This document shows, in pieces, positions 33,200 to 41,611 of a stretch of 64,000 nucleotides of DNA. The stretch is from the NCBI RefSeq assembly GCF_000301075.1, contig NZ_JH932293.1:668344-732343 (forward strand), given 5' to 3'. This DNA comes from Bergeyella zoohelcum ATCC 43767 (GTDB taxonomy: Bacteria > Bacteroidota > Bacteroidia > Flavobacteriales > Weeksellaceae). Numbering within the stretch: position 1 is the first letter of the stretch; every line of letters starts with the position of its first letter. Made by a program: the position numbers and the translations under genes. The notes under the pieces are model-generated. The model did no database searches. It was not told the origin of the DNA and saw only the letters and a list, made by a program, of their open reading frames with translations.

Positions 33200-34585
33200 A
33201 TGAGCATGCAACAGGATTTTTCAGTGGGATTAGACATTGGTACTACCAAGATCGTTGCCATAGTAGGGCGAAAAAACAGCTTTGGCAAAATAGAAGTGAT
33301 GGGCGTAGGGAAAGCAAAGAGTATGGGAGTGAATAAAGGTATTGTTACCAATATCGCACAGACCATTGCTTCCATTAAAGAAGCCGTTCAGGCGGCAGAG
33401 CGTGCAGCAGGAGTAACCATAAAAAAAGTAACGGTAGGTATTGCAGGAAAGCACATACGCTCTTTACAGCACTCAGATTATATCATGAGAGAGCAGCCAG
33501 ATTCTTTTATTACTGCAAAAGATATTGAAGCACTTAAAGAACAGGTGCATAAGCTGGTAATGCTCCCTGGTGAAAAAATTATTCATGTTCTTCCGCAAGA
33601 TTACAAAGTAGATTCTGAAGGTGGAATACAGGAACCTATCGGCATGCACGGAACGCGTTTGGAGGCTAATTTTCATGTGGTAGTGGGACAGATGACCAGT
33701 ATCCTGAACATTGAAAAATGCGTAAGAGAAGCGGGCTTGGAATCTGAATCTTTAACTTTAGAGCCGTTGGCTTCTTCCGAAGCAGTTCTCACCAAAGAGG
33801 AGAAAGAGGCGGGCGTAGCCATTGTAGATATTGGAGGTGGAACTACAGATATTGCTATTTTTAAGGATAATATCATTCGTCATACCTGTGTGATTCCTTT
33901 TGGCGGTGGCATCATAACCGAAGATATTAAGGAGGGATGTTCTATTATAGAAAAACAGGCAGAACAGCTTAAAGTACAGTTCGGTTCAGCTGTTCCAGAG
34001 CTGGAAAAAGATAATACCTATGTTACCATTTCTGGGGTGCATGGCAGACCGAATAGAGAAATTTCTCTTCGTTCTCTTTCGCAAATCATTAATGCCAGAG
34101 TGGAAGATATTCTAGATATGGTAAACAATGAACTCAAAGCCTATGGTGCCCACGAACAAAAGAAAAAACTCATTATGGGAATAGTGCTTACAGGTGGTGG
34201 CTCTAATTTGAAAAATATTAGACAACTGGCGAGGTATAAAACAGGTTTTGAAACCAGATTAGGTTATGCAAATGAATATATTAGCAATGATAAAAACCAA
34301 TCATTAAAGGGACCGGAGTATGCCACAGCCATTGGTTTATTGATGGAAAGCCTCGAAATTAGAGATAGAGAGCAGCTCAATAAAAATTTACAGAAAGACA
34401 ATGAGCAAGAAAATGAAGAAAAAATTCATGAAAATTCCGCAAAAAATAATACTTTTGTAGAATCAGGAGAAGAAGCCACTATTCCTACCGAAGTTCTTGC
34501 TCCAGCGGATAAGGAGAAACCAACGAGTTTAGGACAGAGGATATTGGACAAAGTGAAAAAGTTCTTTGAAGAGTCTGAAGATTAG
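33200..34585 (+). CDS. ftsA: Cell division protein FtsA
   Basis: A 461-residue actin-like protein that anchors FtsZ to the membrane. ATP-binding phosphate loops are GLDIGTTKIVAIVG near the start and VDIGGGTTDIAIF in the middle; LTGGGSNL is the adenosine motif. A linker rich in Glu/Asn leads to a C-terminal amphipathic helix (LGQRILDKVKKFFEE) that should bind the membrane. It is 33 bp after ftsQ. Confidence 0.96.
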   Translation: MSMQQDFSVGLDIGTTKIVAIVGRKNSFGKIEVMGVGKAKSMGVNKGIVTNIAQTIASIKEAVQAAERAAGVTIKKVTVGIAGKHIRSLQHSDYIMREQPDSFITAKDIEALKEQVHKLVMLPGEKIIHVLPQDYKVDSEGGIQEPIGMHGTRLEANFHVVVGQMTSILNIEKCVREAGLESESLTLEPLASSEAVLTKEEKEAGVAIVDIGGGTTDIAIFKDNIIRHTCVIPFGGGIITEDIKEGCSIIEKQAEQLKVQFGSAVPELEKDNTYVTISGVHGRPNREISLRSLSQIINARVEDILDMVNNELKAYGAHEQKKKLIMGIVLTGGGSNLKNIRQLARYKTGFETRLGYANEYISNDKNQSLKGPEYATAIGLLMESLEIRDREQLNKNLQKDNEQENEEKIHENSAKNNTFVESGEEATIPTEVLAPADKEKPTSLGQRILDKVKKFFEESED

Positions 34586-34633
34586 TAAGAGTCTCATTTT
34601 CAGATAATAAAAAGTTAAGCGTTTTTGAACAAA

Positions 34634-36436
34634 ATGAATATGGAAAATAATAATTCGGGTTTTACCTTTGACTTGCCAAAAGGCAACTCTTCTATTATAA
34701 AAGTAATCGGTGTAGGAGGAGGTGGAAATAATGCCTTGAAACACATGTATGAAAGAGGCATCCATGGAGTGGATTTTGTAATTTGTAATACCGATGCACA
34801 AACCCTCAATAGTAATCCTGTTTCTAATAAAGTGCAGCTTGGTGTTTCCATTACCGAAGGTCTTGGTGCAGGTGCTGACCCTGAAGTGGGAGAAAAAGCA
34901 GCAATAGAAAGTATAGATGATATTAAGTCTGCTTTAGGACAAAATACTAAAATGGTATTCATCACCGCGGGAATGGGCGGTGGTACAGGTACAGGAGCCG
35001 CTCCCGTAGTGGCAAAAATAGCCAAAGAAATGGGCATTCTTACTGTGGCCATTGTTACCGTACCTTTCGCTTTTGAGGGAAAAAGAAGAGTGAGTCAGGC
35101 AGAAGCTGGATTAGAAAAATTAAGAGAAAATGTAGATTCTCTCATTGTTATCAATAATGATAAATTGAGACAGCAGTTTGGAAATCTTGGATTCAAACAA
35201 GGCTTTTCCAAAGCAGACGAAGTACTTACCAATGCCGCAAAAGGAATGGCAGAGGTAATTACTGCTCCTTTCCAAATTAATATTGACTTCCGAGATGCAA
35301 AATCGGTACTCCAGAATTCAGGTACAGCATTGATGTCCACAGGAATTGCTACAGGGGAAAAGAGAGCAGAAGAGGCGGTAAGAAAAGCATTAGATTCTCC
35401 GCTCTTGAATGATAGTAAAATTACAGGAGCGAAGGATGTACTATTGCTCATTCTTAGTGGTTCTGATGAAGCCCATGAGGCTACTATGGATGAAATAGGA
35501 CTTATTAATGACTATGTTCAAAATGAAGCAGGAGGAGATAATGAGGCCAACATCATATTCGGAGTAGGAACAGATGATGAGCTAGGGGATGCCATAAAGG
35601 TATTGGTCATTGCTACAGGCTTTTCTAATAAAGCACCTGCTAAAAATGAAAAAATAGTATTAGGGCTTGGAGAACAAAATGCCCAGAGAAAACCATCACC
35701 ATTTGATAGAACATCAGTAGCATCTGAAACATCATCTTCCGTGAATGAATCGGGGAAAAATGTATTCAAATTAGATGACCATGATGAGCCATCAAGTACT
35801 GGGATAACCATGAGTACTACGCCCTCTTCATCTGCGGGAATGACACAGTCCTTGGCTTATGAAAATGAGGTAGTAGAGGTGTATGGAGATTATCAAGATG
35901 AAAATATCATTCATTCAGATGAGACATTATCTTTTGGTTTTGATTATGAAGAGAAAGAAGAAAATAAACCTTTTGTAATTACGGAGGAAGAAAAACCAAT
36001 TTCTTTCACCTTTACGGTAGCAGATTCTGAACCTATGGTTTTTGAAACCGAGGAAAAAGAAGCTCAGAATACCACAGAAGCTCAGCCCAACCTTTTTTCT
36101 ACTATAGAGAAAGAAACGCCTAAGGTGGAAACAGAAGTACCTCCTCAGGTAGAGCAAATTATAGAAGAAAAGCACGAGGGATTTACTTTTATTTCTAAGT
36201 CTAATGAATCCAAAATCATGGAAAGGAGGAGGAAGTTGGAAGAATTTAATTCTCGTTATCAGGTAGATAAGACCAAAGATGATTTCGAAAGTACGCCTTC
36301 TTTTAGAAGAAAAAATATTCAGATTGAAGGACTGGAAGAGCCTTCTTCTCAACAGGTGAATACTTATCTCCGTGAGGATCATCAGGGCAATACCGAAATT
36401 CGCCAAAACAGATTTCTCAATAGAGATGTAGATTAA
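34634..36436 (+). CDS. ftsZ: Cell division protein FtsZ with long acidic tail
   Basis: A 600-residue tubulin-like GTPase forming the division ring. The GTP signature GGGTGTGAAPV lies near residue 115, with NTDAQ and the T7-loop region typical. The globular part ends near 320; the remaining about 280 residues are a Ser/Glu-rich, low-complexity tail, followed by a basic end (SFRRKNIQIEGLEEP) that may bind FtsA. Bacteroidota FtsZ commonly have such tails. ATG 34634 is preferred to TTG 34625. A terminator follows directly. Confidence 0.96.
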   Translation: MNMENNNSGFTFDLPKGNSSIIKVIGVGGGGNNALKHMYERGIHGVDFVICNTDAQTLNSNPVSNKVQLGVSITEGLGAGADPEVGEKAAIESIDDIKSALGQNTKMVFITAGMGGGTGTGAAPVVAKIAKEMGILTVAIVTVPFAFEGKRRVSQAEAGLEKLRENVDSLIVINNDKLRQQFGNLGFKQGFSKADEVLTNAAKGMAEVITAPFQINIDFRDAKSVLQNSGTALMSTGIATGEKRAEEAVRKALDSPLLNDSKITGAKDVLLLILSGSDEAHEATMDEIGLINDYVQNEAGGDNEANIIFGVGTDDELGDAIKVLVIATGFSNKAPAKNEKIVLGLGEQNAQRKPSPFDRTSVASETSSSVNESGKNVFKLDDHDEPSSTGITMSTTPSSSAGMTQSLAYENEVVEVYGDYQDENIIHSDETLSFGFDYEEKEENKPFVITEEEKPISFTFTVADSEPMVFETEEKEAQNTTEAQPNLFSTIEKETPKVETEVPPQVEQIIEEKHEGFTFISKSNESKIMERRRKLEEFNSRYQVDKTKDDFESTPSFRRKNIQIEGLEEPSSQQVNTYLREDHQGNTEIRQNRFLNRDVD

Positions 36437-36438
36437 TA

Positions 36439-36477
36439 AAAACACCCCAAACGATGGTTTGGGGTGTTTTATTTTTA
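36439..36477 (+). terminator. ftsZ terminator, hit by IS copy 3
   Basis: Perfect 14-bp stem AAAACACCCCAAAC/GTTTGGGGTGTTTT with GATG loop. Its U-tract TATTTTTA (36470-36477) is the IS target and is duplicated at 37801-37808. Confidence 0.95.
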
Positions 36478-36647
36478 GGCAATGTGGTAAAAAATGGTAC
36501 TTTTATAATTGATAAAAAATGCTTATATCTCGCACATTGATTGGAAGAGGAAACAAGCTCTGCTGAGGAATAAGCGAGAAAAAGCGAATAGCTTTTACGA
36601 AGGTTACGAACATAGTTCATTGTCAGCAATACAATCAATGTTCAAAA

Positions 36648-36697
36648 CGATAGTTTTAGGGGTGAGTTTTTCTCACCCTTTTTTATTAAAACTATCG
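36648..36697. terminator. IS-internal bidirectional hairpin (copy 3)
   Basis: Same nested hairpin as in copy 2: outer CGATAGTTTTA/TAAAACTATCG, inner GGGTGAG/CTCACCC. Confidence 0.7.
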
Positions 36698-36723
36698 GAT
36701 GAACCCTATGGCTAAAAAAAACC

Positions 36724-37698
36724 TTATCCCCCTTGATTTTTAAAATATAAATACCATTTTATAAAGTTCTTTTTAGCCTCAAAACGAAGTCCTCTATGCA
36801 AGGTTAATTTCTCTTTCAAATGCGTAAAATAGGCTTCTAAACGATTGGTAGTATAAGGGATTTCACTATCTTTCAGATATGCAAACATATTGGGTAAGGC
36901 ATTGATAATATGATAAGTAGCTAAGTGTAGATTTTTATGTTTAAACCACTGAAATCCAGATTCTTCATTCATTGATTTTTCTTCTATAAAATATTGATTT
37001 TCAACATACCACTGGTAAAATCTATTTACCCAATCGTTAGCCTGTTCATTGGTTTTTAGATGCGTAATTTCTTTGGATAAACACAAAAGCTGTTGGCTAA
37101 TAAAATGTTTTGGGCTACCACTTAAATAGTTCTTAATCTGTCGTTTAATATGCACTAAACATCTTTGGATAATCACCTCTGGAAACACCTTTTTTACCGC
37201 TCCTAAAATAGATTTATGCCCATCGCAGGTTACACTGTAAACTGCCACATTCAGCTTCTTTAAGTTTTCCAAATCTTGCTTTATATCACGAAGTTTTTCC
37301 TTGTTGGTTTGGCGGTAAAGTTGCACATATCGAATGTCATAATCGTAGTAGAGTATCAGGCATAATCCATTGGAAAAGTAGGTGCCATCAATCAAGAGAT
37401 GAACCTTTGTCTTGCTTTTGATGCTGAGGGTAGGAACTTGTGAAAGGTAATGTTTAAAGAGGTTTTGAAGGGTAGATTGGCTCATTGAGCTATCCCTCGA
37501 AAGGGTTTTATAGACTTGCCTTTCCATTATCCATTTTCTGAACCAAATGAATTGATTTTTTCTTTTTACACCAATGTTTTTAATCGTAAAATTTGCCTGA
37601 CAATCTCCACATTGAAAGCGTTGTTTTCCATTTCTTTTTCCTTTTTTGATGATGTGATTAGAATCACAAACTGGACATTTTTTATTCGTTTTGGACAT
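36724..37698 (-). CDS. Transposase, zinc-ribbon/MULE type (copy 3)
   Basis: A 324-residue protein identical in sequence to the transposase at 20233: zinc ribbon, DGTYF, CDGHKS, CLVHIKR and NRLEAYF motifs all intact. The 18-bp hairpin again ends 3 nt before its ATG. Exact identity with the other copies indicates recent spread. Confidence 0.94.
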   Translation of the reverse strand: MSKTNKKCPVCDSNHIIKKGKRNGKQRFQCGDCQANFTIKNIGVKRKNQFIWFRKWIMERQVYKTLSRDSSMSQSTLQNLFKHYLSQVPTLSIKSKTKVHLLIDGTYFSNGLCLILYYDYDIRYVQLYRQTNKEKLRDIKQDLENLKKLNVAVYSVTCDGHKSILGAVKKVFPEVIIQRCLVHIKRQIKNYLSGSPKHFISQQLLCLSKEITHLKTNEQANDWVNRFYQWYVENQYFIEEKSMNEESGFQWFKHKNLHLATYHIINALPNMFAYLKDSEIPYTTNRLEAYFTHLKEKLTLHRGLRFEAKKNFIKWYLYFKNQGG

Positions 37699-37826
37699 AA
37701 AATAAGAGTTATAATGAAACCACTTTCATTATAACTCTTATAAGTCTATAAAAGACAATGCTTTACAAGGTTTTTAAGCACCATTTTTTGTTATATTGTC
37801 TATTTTTATGGATGAATCATATTTTA

Positions 37827-38330
37827 TTATGCTTCTTGTACCAATACTCTCTGTCCTAATTCTTTATCAAAGAGGTAGAGTGCAGAAGGATTATCTATTA
37901 CCATATTGATTTTGCTTACCAGCTGTGAGGCATTTGCTTCCTCTTCTACCTGTTCATTTACAAACCATTGTAGAAAATTGGTAGTAGGGAAATCATTTAC
38001 TTCGTTCGCTACTTTTAAGATATTAAAAATACTCTGAGATACTTTTTTTTCATGTTCCAGAGCAAGTGCAAAGATGGTTTTCTCATCTGCAAAATCATGT
38101 GGAGGAGCATCTACAGCACCTAATTTTATCGTTCCTCCCAAATCATTAAGATAGTCAAAGAATTTTTCTGCATGCATGAGCTCTTCCTTAGACTGTACAC
38201 GGAAATAATGTCCAATGCCATCTAGGTCTCTACCATAAAACCATGCAGACATAGAGAGGTAAAGCTGAGCTGCGTATTGTTCGTGAGTAATTTGTTCGTT
38301 AATTAATCTTTCGATTTCTGGATGTATCAT
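37827..38330 (-). CDS. Ferritin, non-haem iron storage
   Basis: A 167-residue ferritin of FtnA type. The di-iron centre residues are visible: Glu in NEQITHEQYAAQLYLSMSAW, the E-x-x-H pair in SKEELMHAEKFFDYL, and E/Q residues in FVNEQVEEEANAS. It stores iron as a 24-mer in the cytoplasm. A Cys-rich small gene ends 12 bp upstream in the same direction, so the two are probably co-transcribed. IS copy 3 lies downstream of the stop. Confidence 0.95.
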   Translation of the reverse strand: MIHPEIERLINEQITHEQYAAQLYLSMSAWFYGRDLDGIGHYFRVQSKEELMHAEKFFDYLNDLGGTIKLGAVDAPPHDFADEKTIFALALEHEKKVSQSIFNILKVANEVNDFPTTNFLQWFVNEQVEEEANASQLVSKINMVIDNPSALYLFDKELGQRVLVQEA

Positions 38331-38342
38331 TACTTTATAATT

Positions 38343-38501
38343 TTAGGCTAATTTAAGGTTTCCTGGGCATTTTTTACACCGTTTTCCTTTCTTAAATTTT
38401 TTACAGCACTTTTTCTTAGAACAAAAAAACTCAATATTTGTACTTAAGTTGTTGCAAATCAGTGATTGGTTGGTGTTTGTAGTACTCGTTTGGGTAAGCA
38501 T
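38343..38501 (-). CDS. Cys/Lys-rich microprotein upstream of ferritin
   Basis: A 52-residue ORF, MLTQTSTTNTNQSLICNNLS... ending in the cluster CSKKKCCKKFKKGKRCKKCP. Six Cys lie in the whole protein, five of them in the last 26 residues, interleaved with about 14 Lys/Arg. The pattern suggests a metal-binding (Fe/Zn/Cu) or nucleic-acid-binding peptide. Support for it being real: a TATTTTTG box 18 bp upstream, a 12-bp gap to ferritin, and Cys codons that would be improbable by chance at this density. I do not recognise a named family; a role in iron handling is inferred only from the neighbour. Confidence 0.7.
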   Translation of the reverse strand: MLTQTSTTNTNQSLICNNLSTNIEFFCSKKKCCKKFKKGKRCKKCPGNLKLA

Positions 38502-38519
38502 ATTTAGAATTTTTCTATA

Positions 38520-38527
38520 CAAAAATA
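38520..38527 (-). promoter_or_regulatory. -7 box TATTTTTG for microprotein-ferritin
   Basis: Exact TAnnTTTG on the minus strand. The palindrome GAATTAATTC (38536-38545) lies just upstream, near the -33 position, and could be an operator. Confidence 0.5.
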
Positions 38528-38617
38528 AGTATTTTGAATTAATTCTAAATAAAATTATTAAAAAAAATCATCGGTATTTTTTTGAAATTAATTAATGGTA
38601 TATTTTCAGAAAAAAAC

Positions 38618-38625
38618 TATATTTG
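38618..38625 (+). promoter_or_regulatory. -7 box TATATTTG for the POT transporter
   Basis: Exact TAnnTTTG, with a leader of about 23 nt to ATG 38654. Confidence 0.55.
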
Positions 38626-38653
38626 TCGTCTTAACAAAAATTTAACATAGAAA

Positions 38654-40048
38654 ATGAATTCAGTTCAAGCTAAAAAAGGACATCCTAAAGGTCTTTACCT
38701 TTTGTTCTTTACAGAAATGTGGGAGCGTTTCTCGTACTATGGAATGCGTGCTATACTTATTTATTATCTTACAAAAACTTATCTACAAGGAGGGCTGGGT
38801 ATGGATAAAGCAGAAGCTACCTTATTGTATGGTAATTTTGCAGGGATGGTATATTTTACGCCACTTATCGGAGGGTGGTTGGCAGATAAATATTTAGGAA
38901 AAAGACTTGCCATCACTATTGGAGGGATTACTATGATGTTCGGTCAGTTTGTGCTTTTCGGTATGAATAGTATGACGGGACTGTATATCGGGTTAATATT
39001 ACTCATCATCGGTAACGGATTCTTTAAACCCAATATTTCTACGCTGGTAGGAGGGCTTTATGCAGAAGGAGATGATAGGAGAGATTCTGCATTTTCTATT
39101 TTCTATATGGGAATTAATTTAGGAGCATTTTTAGCACCTCTAGTAATCGGATATCTTACAGATGATTTATTTGCGGTAAAAGAAGGTGGAGAAATCATGA
39201 GCCATGGCTATAAATATGGTTTCTTAGCTGCTGGAATAGGTATGTTATTAGGACAATTGGTTTTTAATCTATTTGCACAGAAATACTTGGGAGATTTAGG
39301 AAGAAAACCAGTAGGTGCTTCTAAAAATGCTGAATTGGTAGAGAACTTAGACTCTATTAATCCTCAAACAGGAGAAAAATTGGATAAAACTCAAGAGAAG
39401 CAAAGAATCTCAGTAATTTTTATCTTGTTTTTATTCGCGGTATTCTTTTGGGCAGGCTTTGAGCAGGCAGGTTCTTCACTATCCTTGTACACAGATTCTT
39501 ATATTGATAGAAAGATAGGGAATTTTGAAGTTCCAGCCTCTTGGTTCCAATCGGTAAACCCAGTATTTATTGTGCTTTTGGCACCGTTATTCGCCATGTT
39601 TTGGAATTCTAAATTAGGAAAAAAATTAAGCACGCCGCTGAAAATGGGTGTGGGAATGATTATTTTAGGCATAGGATTCTTATTTATGCTGGGAGCGGTA
39701 GCAGAAAGAGAAGCCAATGGAGATATTAATGATGTAGCGAATAAGGCAGCTATGATGTGGCTCATTATGACTTACTTGCTTCATACCATTGGAGAGCTAT
39801 GTCTTTCACCAGTAGGGCTTTCAGTAGTAACTAAGCTTTCTCCACCTAAACTGGCTTCGGTCCTTATGGCGGTATGGATGCTTTCTTCTTCTGCGGCCAA
39901 CTTTATTGGAGGGCTTGTAGCATCTAGTGTAGAAACTTTAGGAGCAGGACAAGTATTTACCTACATTGCTGTTTTTGTGATGATTTGTGGTTTACTTCTT
40001 ATTCTTCTAAATAAATTTATCCTGAAGCTAATGCATGGTGTGAGATAA
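38654..40048 (+). CDS. POT-family proton/oligopeptide transporter
   Basis: A 464-residue major-facilitator protein of the POT/PTR2 family that imports di- and tripeptides with protons. Signature pieces: the proton-coupling ExxER region in FFTEMWERFSYYGMRAIL, GGWLADKYLGKR, and the PTR2 signature FSIFYMGINLGAFLAPLV. About 12-14 membrane helices. Single gene between its own promoter box and a strong terminator. The exact peptide range cannot be told. Confidence 0.94.
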   Translation: MNSVQAKKGHPKGLYLLFFTEMWERFSYYGMRAILIYYLTKTYLQGGLGMDKAEATLLYGNFAGMVYFTPLIGGWLADKYLGKRLAITIGGITMMFGQFVLFGMNSMTGLYIGLILLIIGNGFFKPNISTLVGGLYAEGDDRRDSAFSIFYMGINLGAFLAPLVIGYLTDDLFAVKEGGEIMSHGYKYGFLAAGIGMLLGQLVFNLFAQKYLGDLGRKPVGASKNAELVENLDSINPQTGEKLDKTQEKQRISVIFILFLFAVFFWAGFEQAGSSLSLYTDSYIDRKIGNFEVPASWFQSVNPVFIVLLAPLFAMFWNSKLGKKLSTPLKMGVGMIILGIGFLFMLGAVAEREANGDINDVANKAAMMWLIMTYLLHTIGELCLSPVGLSVVTKLSPPKLASVLMAVWMLSSSAANFIGGLVASSVETLGAGQVFTYIAVFVMICGLLLILLNKFILKLMHGVR

Positions 40049-40055
40049 AATTACT

Positions 40056-40085
40056 AAACCTCTGATTCTTTCAGAGGTTTTTTTT
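40056..40085 (+). terminator. POT transporter terminator
   Basis: Perfect 10-bp stem AAACCTCTGA/TCAGAGGTTT with a 5-nt loop and eight T. The IS5-type element begins 6 bp later. Confidence 0.9.
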
Positions 40086-40090
40086 ATGGT

Positions 40091-41005
40091 GAACTCATCT
40101 CGACTTTCTCTTTTGTTTAAATTTTCTGAGTCCTAATACGATAAAGGCAAGGTAATTAAAACCTATCCAACTACTTACGGTAGTATCAAAACGATTTAAA
40201 ACCGAACGAAAACTATCCATCCAAGCGTTGCTTCTTTCAATGGCGTAACGCTCTTTGTAGAGTTTTTTATCGAAATAATGTTCCGCTTCAGAGGGTGATT
40301 TTTGGTTTCTTTTGTTTTCACAAATATTGGCTATGATACCTTCTGAGGCGGTTATTTTCCGAAGATTTTCACTGTCAAAACCTGCATCAAAATTCACAAA
40401 TAAACCCTCTGTGGAAATTTCAGCTTTTTTCAAAACGGATGTAATTTCTTGAAAATGAACCTCTATGTTATACAAGTCGTGATGCTGGCCAGATATAGGC
40501 TGAGACATTGCTAACATCAAACCTTGCCTGTCGGACAAGAACAAACTATTCGTTGTTTTTGCTTTTTTACGAGCTTGATATCCTACTTGTTCCCCTCCTT
40601 TTTTTGCGGGTGTTTGGCTACCGTCAAAATCGCAACTTGAACAATCTATTTTCGATTTGTTTTTCTTCAAAATTTCTACCCAACAAGTCTGCCAAGCACC
40701 TTCTTTGCACCATTTCCGGTAATGCCCAAACACGGTTTTATAGCTCGGAACTACCTCTGAAAACAATTGTTCCATTGGTAAAAGTGCCCATTGAATACCT
40801 GTTTTCAATTTGTATAAAATACAGTTAATTATCTCACTAATAGGCGATTTTGGTTTAAATCCTCTTTTTCTTTTAGGTAAATGTGGGATAATTTCTTCTA
40901 CTATCGTATCTTTGTCCAGTACTACAAACAAGGTCTTAGGTTTTTATGTTTCACACCACAAAAATCATAATTCCTTGTTTGTTTTCAAAAAGTCAAGATA
41001 GACTC
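40091..41005 (-). mobile_element. IS5-type element, about 915 bp
   Basis: Ends are imperfect inverted repeats: GAACTCATCTCGACTTT on the left and GAGTCTATCTTGACTTT read inward on the right. A 3-bp duplication GGT (40088-40090 and 41006-41008) fits. One transposase gene on the minus strand. Exact ends are uncertain by a few bases. Confidence 0.75.
40095..40931 (-). CDS. IS5-family transposase (DUF4096 type)
   Basis: A 278-residue DDE transposase. The N-terminal DUF4096-like domain (WALLPMEQLFSEVVPSYKTV, FGHYRKWCKEGAWQ) is followed by DGSQTPAKKGGE with the first Asp, VNFDAGFDSENL with the second and YAIERSNAWMDSFR with the Glu. There is no ATG: the only possible start is TTG at 40931, and it lies inside a 10-bp inverted repeat (40924-40933 with 40973-40982). 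The protein is otherwise full length, so the element may be active. Confidence 0.88.
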   Translation of the reverse strand: MFVVLDKDTIVEEIIPHLPKRKRGFKPKSPISEIINCILYKLKTGIQWALLPMEQLFSEVVPSYKTVFGHYRKWCKEGAWQTCWVEILKKNKSKIDCSSCDFDGSQTPAKKGGEQVGYQARKKAKTTNSLFLSDRQGLMLAMSQPISGQHHDLYNIEVHFQEITSVLKKAEISTEGLFVNFDAGFDSENLRKITASEGIIANICENKRNQKSPSEAEHYFDKKLYKERYAIERSNAWMDSFRSVLNRFDTTVSSWIGFNYLAFIVLGLRKFKQKRKSR

Positions 41006-41046
41006 GGTATTATTTTTGAATCCATGGTGATTTTAAAAGATTATAT

Positions 41047-41571
41047 ATGAATAAAGCAGTATTATTTCTCAGTATTTTATTTTTTAGTATTTGGAATGCC
41101 CAGCAGATACAGTGGATGACGATGAGCGACGCATTAAAAGCTCAGAAAAATCAGCCTAAAAAGATTTTTATGAATGTCTATGCCTCTTGGTGTGGCGTTT
41201 GTAAGCAAATGGATAAAACGGTTTTTACCCATCCTGAGGTAGTTCAATATATTAATACACATTATTATCCCGTTAAGTTTAATGGAGAAGGAAAAGAAAA
41301 TATTCATTATAAGGGGAGAGATTTTCATGCTTCAAATCAGAAAAATACTAAATTTCATGAGTTTTTTCTTTATTTAGGCCTAAATGGTTTTCCTTCCACC
41401 GTTTTTTTTGATGCACAGGGGAATGTGCTTACGGCTTTTACGGGAGCGATGGAAACCAAAGAGCTAATGCCATATTTGCAGTTCTTTAGTACGGATGAGT
41501 ACAAAAAAATAAAAACGGCCGAAGACTGGGAGAAATATCAAAAAAAACTTCAGCTTAAAACATTGAAATAA
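41047..41571 (+). CDS. Secreted thioredoxin-like protein
   Basis: A 174-residue protein with a signal peptide (NKAVLFLSILFFSIWNAQQ, cleavage about 18-20) and a thioredoxin fold. The active site is YASWCGVCKQMDK (Cys-Gly-Val-Cys), like the DUF255/thioredoxin_7 group, which also fits the KTVFTHPEVVQYIN segment after it. The cis-Pro strand is GFPSTVFFD. It is likely a periplasmic disulfide reductant; the partner is unknown. The insertion of the IS5-type element about 40 bp upstream may have removed its original promoter. Confidence 0.88.
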   Translation: MNKAVLFLSILFFSIWNAQQIQWMTMSDALKAQKNQPKKIFMNVYASWCGVCKQMDKTVFTHPEVVQYINTHYYPVKFNGEGKENIHYKGRDFHASNQKNTKFHEFFLYLGLNGFPSTVFFDAQGNVLTAFTGAMETKELMPYLQFFSTDEYKKIKTAEDWEKYQKKLQLKTLK

Positions 41572-41611
41572 TACAAAATTCAGTAACTTAGTAAAACAAA
41601 AAGCAATTGTC

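Larger units (their letters stand above)
36478..37800 (-). mobile_element. IS copy 3, complete, 1323 bp
   Basis: Same element as copy 2, with the same ends and an 8-bp duplication TATTTTTA on both sides. It differs from copy 2 by one extra A after the tail hairpin and one T-to-C change in the tail. Inserted immediately behind the ftsZ terminator stem. Confidence 0.96.

Noticed and set aside
19988-37800. IS copies 2 and 3 as a composite transposon
   Set aside because: The genes between them are core housekeeping genes, and each IS has its own different 8-bp target duplication, showing independent insertion.
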